Below, one piece after another: positions 5,293-6,040 of a stretch of DNA of 6,040 nt (its first letter is position 1; every line of letters begins with the position of its first letter). The stretch spans positions 1-6,040 of the forward strand of contig CADCQZ010000188.1 in assembly GCA_902803675.1 (NCBI GenBank), in the 5' to 3' direction. The position numbers and the translations under genes were made by a program. The DNA is from an uncultured Eubacteriales bacterium (GTDB lineage Bacteria > Bacillota_A > Clostridia > Christensenellales > Aristaeellaceae). A model generated the notes under the pieces. That model had not been told where the DNA came from, ran no database searches, and saw only the letters and a list, made by a program, of their open reading frames with translations.

Positions 5293-6040
5293 TCAGTCCA
5301 TCGCGAGAAGATCCTTTATGACCTCGCCGGCGATGATCAGCCCGGCCACCGACGGGACGAAGGCCGTGGAGCCGGGGATGTCCCGCCGGACGGTGCACTT
5401 GCGGGCGCCGGGCGGGCAGATGCAGTGGCTGCGGCAGCTGATGGACGGATCCTCCAGGGGGCGGATGGGCGGCTCGGTGGAATAGACCACCTTCAGATGG
5501 CGGATGCCGCGCTTCCGGCACTCTGCGCGCATGACCCGGGCCAGCGGGCAGACGGAGGTCTGGTAGAGATCCGCCACGCGGAACGCGGCGGGATCCGTCT
5601 TGTTGCCGGCGCCCATGGAGCAGATGATGGGCGTGCCGCCTGCGTGCGCCGCCTCCACCAGGGTCAGCTTGCCCTTCACGGTATCGATGGCGTCCACCAC
5701 ATAGTCGAAGGCGGTGAAATCAAACTGATCCTGCGTGTCCGGCATGTAGAAGGTTTTGTACGTGCGCACGGTGCAGTCCGGATTGATGTCGCGGATGCGC
5801 TCCATGGCGGCATCCACCTTGTAGCGGCCCACGGTTTTCCGGGTGGCGTGGAGCTGGCGGTTCAGGTTGGTCAGGCAGACCCGGTCGTCGTCGATCAGGT
5901 CCAGCGCGCCGATGCCGCTGCGGGCCAGCGCCTCCACCGCGTAGCCGCCCACACCGCCGATCCCGAACACGGCCACACGGCTGCGCTGCAGCTTTTCCAT
6001 GCCCGCCTCGCCAAAGAGCAACTGCGTGCGGGAAAACTGG
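5293..6040 (-). CDS. tcdA: tRNA threonylcarbamoyladenosine dehydratase TcdA (start outside window)
   Basis: E1-like ATP-dependent enzyme that cyclises the t6A modification at position 37 of ANN-decoding tRNAs to ct6A. The frame is open to the window edge and reads QFSRTQLLFGEAGMEKL, matching the usual TcdA N-terminus, so the TTG at 6021 is not the start; probably only a few residues are missing. Counting from that TTG: nucleotide-binding loop VAVFGIGGVGGYAVEAL (16-32), DLIDDDRVCLTNLNRQ (41-56), K68 in GRYKVD, DAIDTVKGK (110-118), SMGAGNKTDP (135-144) and C-terminal IPGSTAFVPSVAGLIIAGEV (215-234). Four cysteines (196, 200, 202, 209) cluster in SCRSHCICPPGARKC, as I recall from Clostridial homologues; E. 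coli TcdA lacks this as far as I remember. The gene converges on the nitroreductase and looks unrelated to it. Confidence 0.95.
   Translation of the reverse strand, partial: QFSRTQLLFGEAGMEKLQRSRVAVFGIGGVGGYAVEALARSGIGALDLIDDDRVCLTNLNRQLHATRKTVGRYKVDAAMERIRDINPDCTVRTYKTFYMPDTQDQFDFTAFDYVVDAIDTVKGKLTLVEAAHAGGTPIICSMGAGNKTDPAAFRVADLYQTSVCPLARVMRAECRKRGIRHLKVVYSTEPPIRPLEDPSISCRSHCICPPGARKCTVRRDIPGSTAFVPSVAGLIIAGEVIKDLLAMD

Noticed and set aside
5198..5521. Minus-strand frame overlapping the tcdA 3' end
   Set aside because: The tcdA frame carries conserved motifs to its stop at 5293; this alternative frame is Pro/His/Arg-rich with no homology I recognise.

Overview
The window reads as ordinary chromosome from a GC-rich member of the Clostridia/Firmicutes. 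The evidence is strong AGGAGG-type ribosome binding sites before nearly every gene, GTG starts, short gaps, and gene families typical of that group (AzlCD, DUF5655, YqeK-type HD, ArsR-DUF2087, Clostridial-type TcdA). The genus cannot be told from the sequence. There is no rRNA, tRNA, CRISPR array, insertion sequence or phage gene. All family assignments are from sequence recognition; no search was run.

Left part (1-1665, + strand): the 3' part of azlC, then azlD starting on an overlapping GTGA. Together they form a branched-chain amino acid exporter. They are followed by a 72-residue protein with four clustered cysteines and a four-helix membrane protein of unknown function. All four could share one transcript. 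A DUF5655 protein (1672-2049, - strand) converges on this group with only 6 bases between stop codons, and it has a recognisable promoter of its own.

Middle (2169-3506, +): one 445-residue protein joins an N-terminal SAM-dependent methyltransferase to a C-terminal YqeK-like HD phosphohydrolase. It is the most unusual gene here.

Right-middle (3530-5121, +): a compact transcription unit. A near-consensus sigma-A promoter (TTGACA-17-TAATAT) lies in an AT-rich island between two inverted repeats built on TTYGAT half-sites. It drives a small helical protein, an ArsR-type regulator with a DUF2087 tail (ATGA overlap), and probably an FMN nitroreductase 56 bases further on. The layout suggests autoregulation by the ArsR protein and control of a flavin reductase by an unknown signal.

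Right end (5293-6040, -): tcdA, the tRNA threonylcarbamoyladenosine dehydratase, with its start outside the window. The 171-base convergent gap before it contains about 90 bases of clearly lower GC (about 37%) that no gene explains; this may be a scar of foreign DNA.
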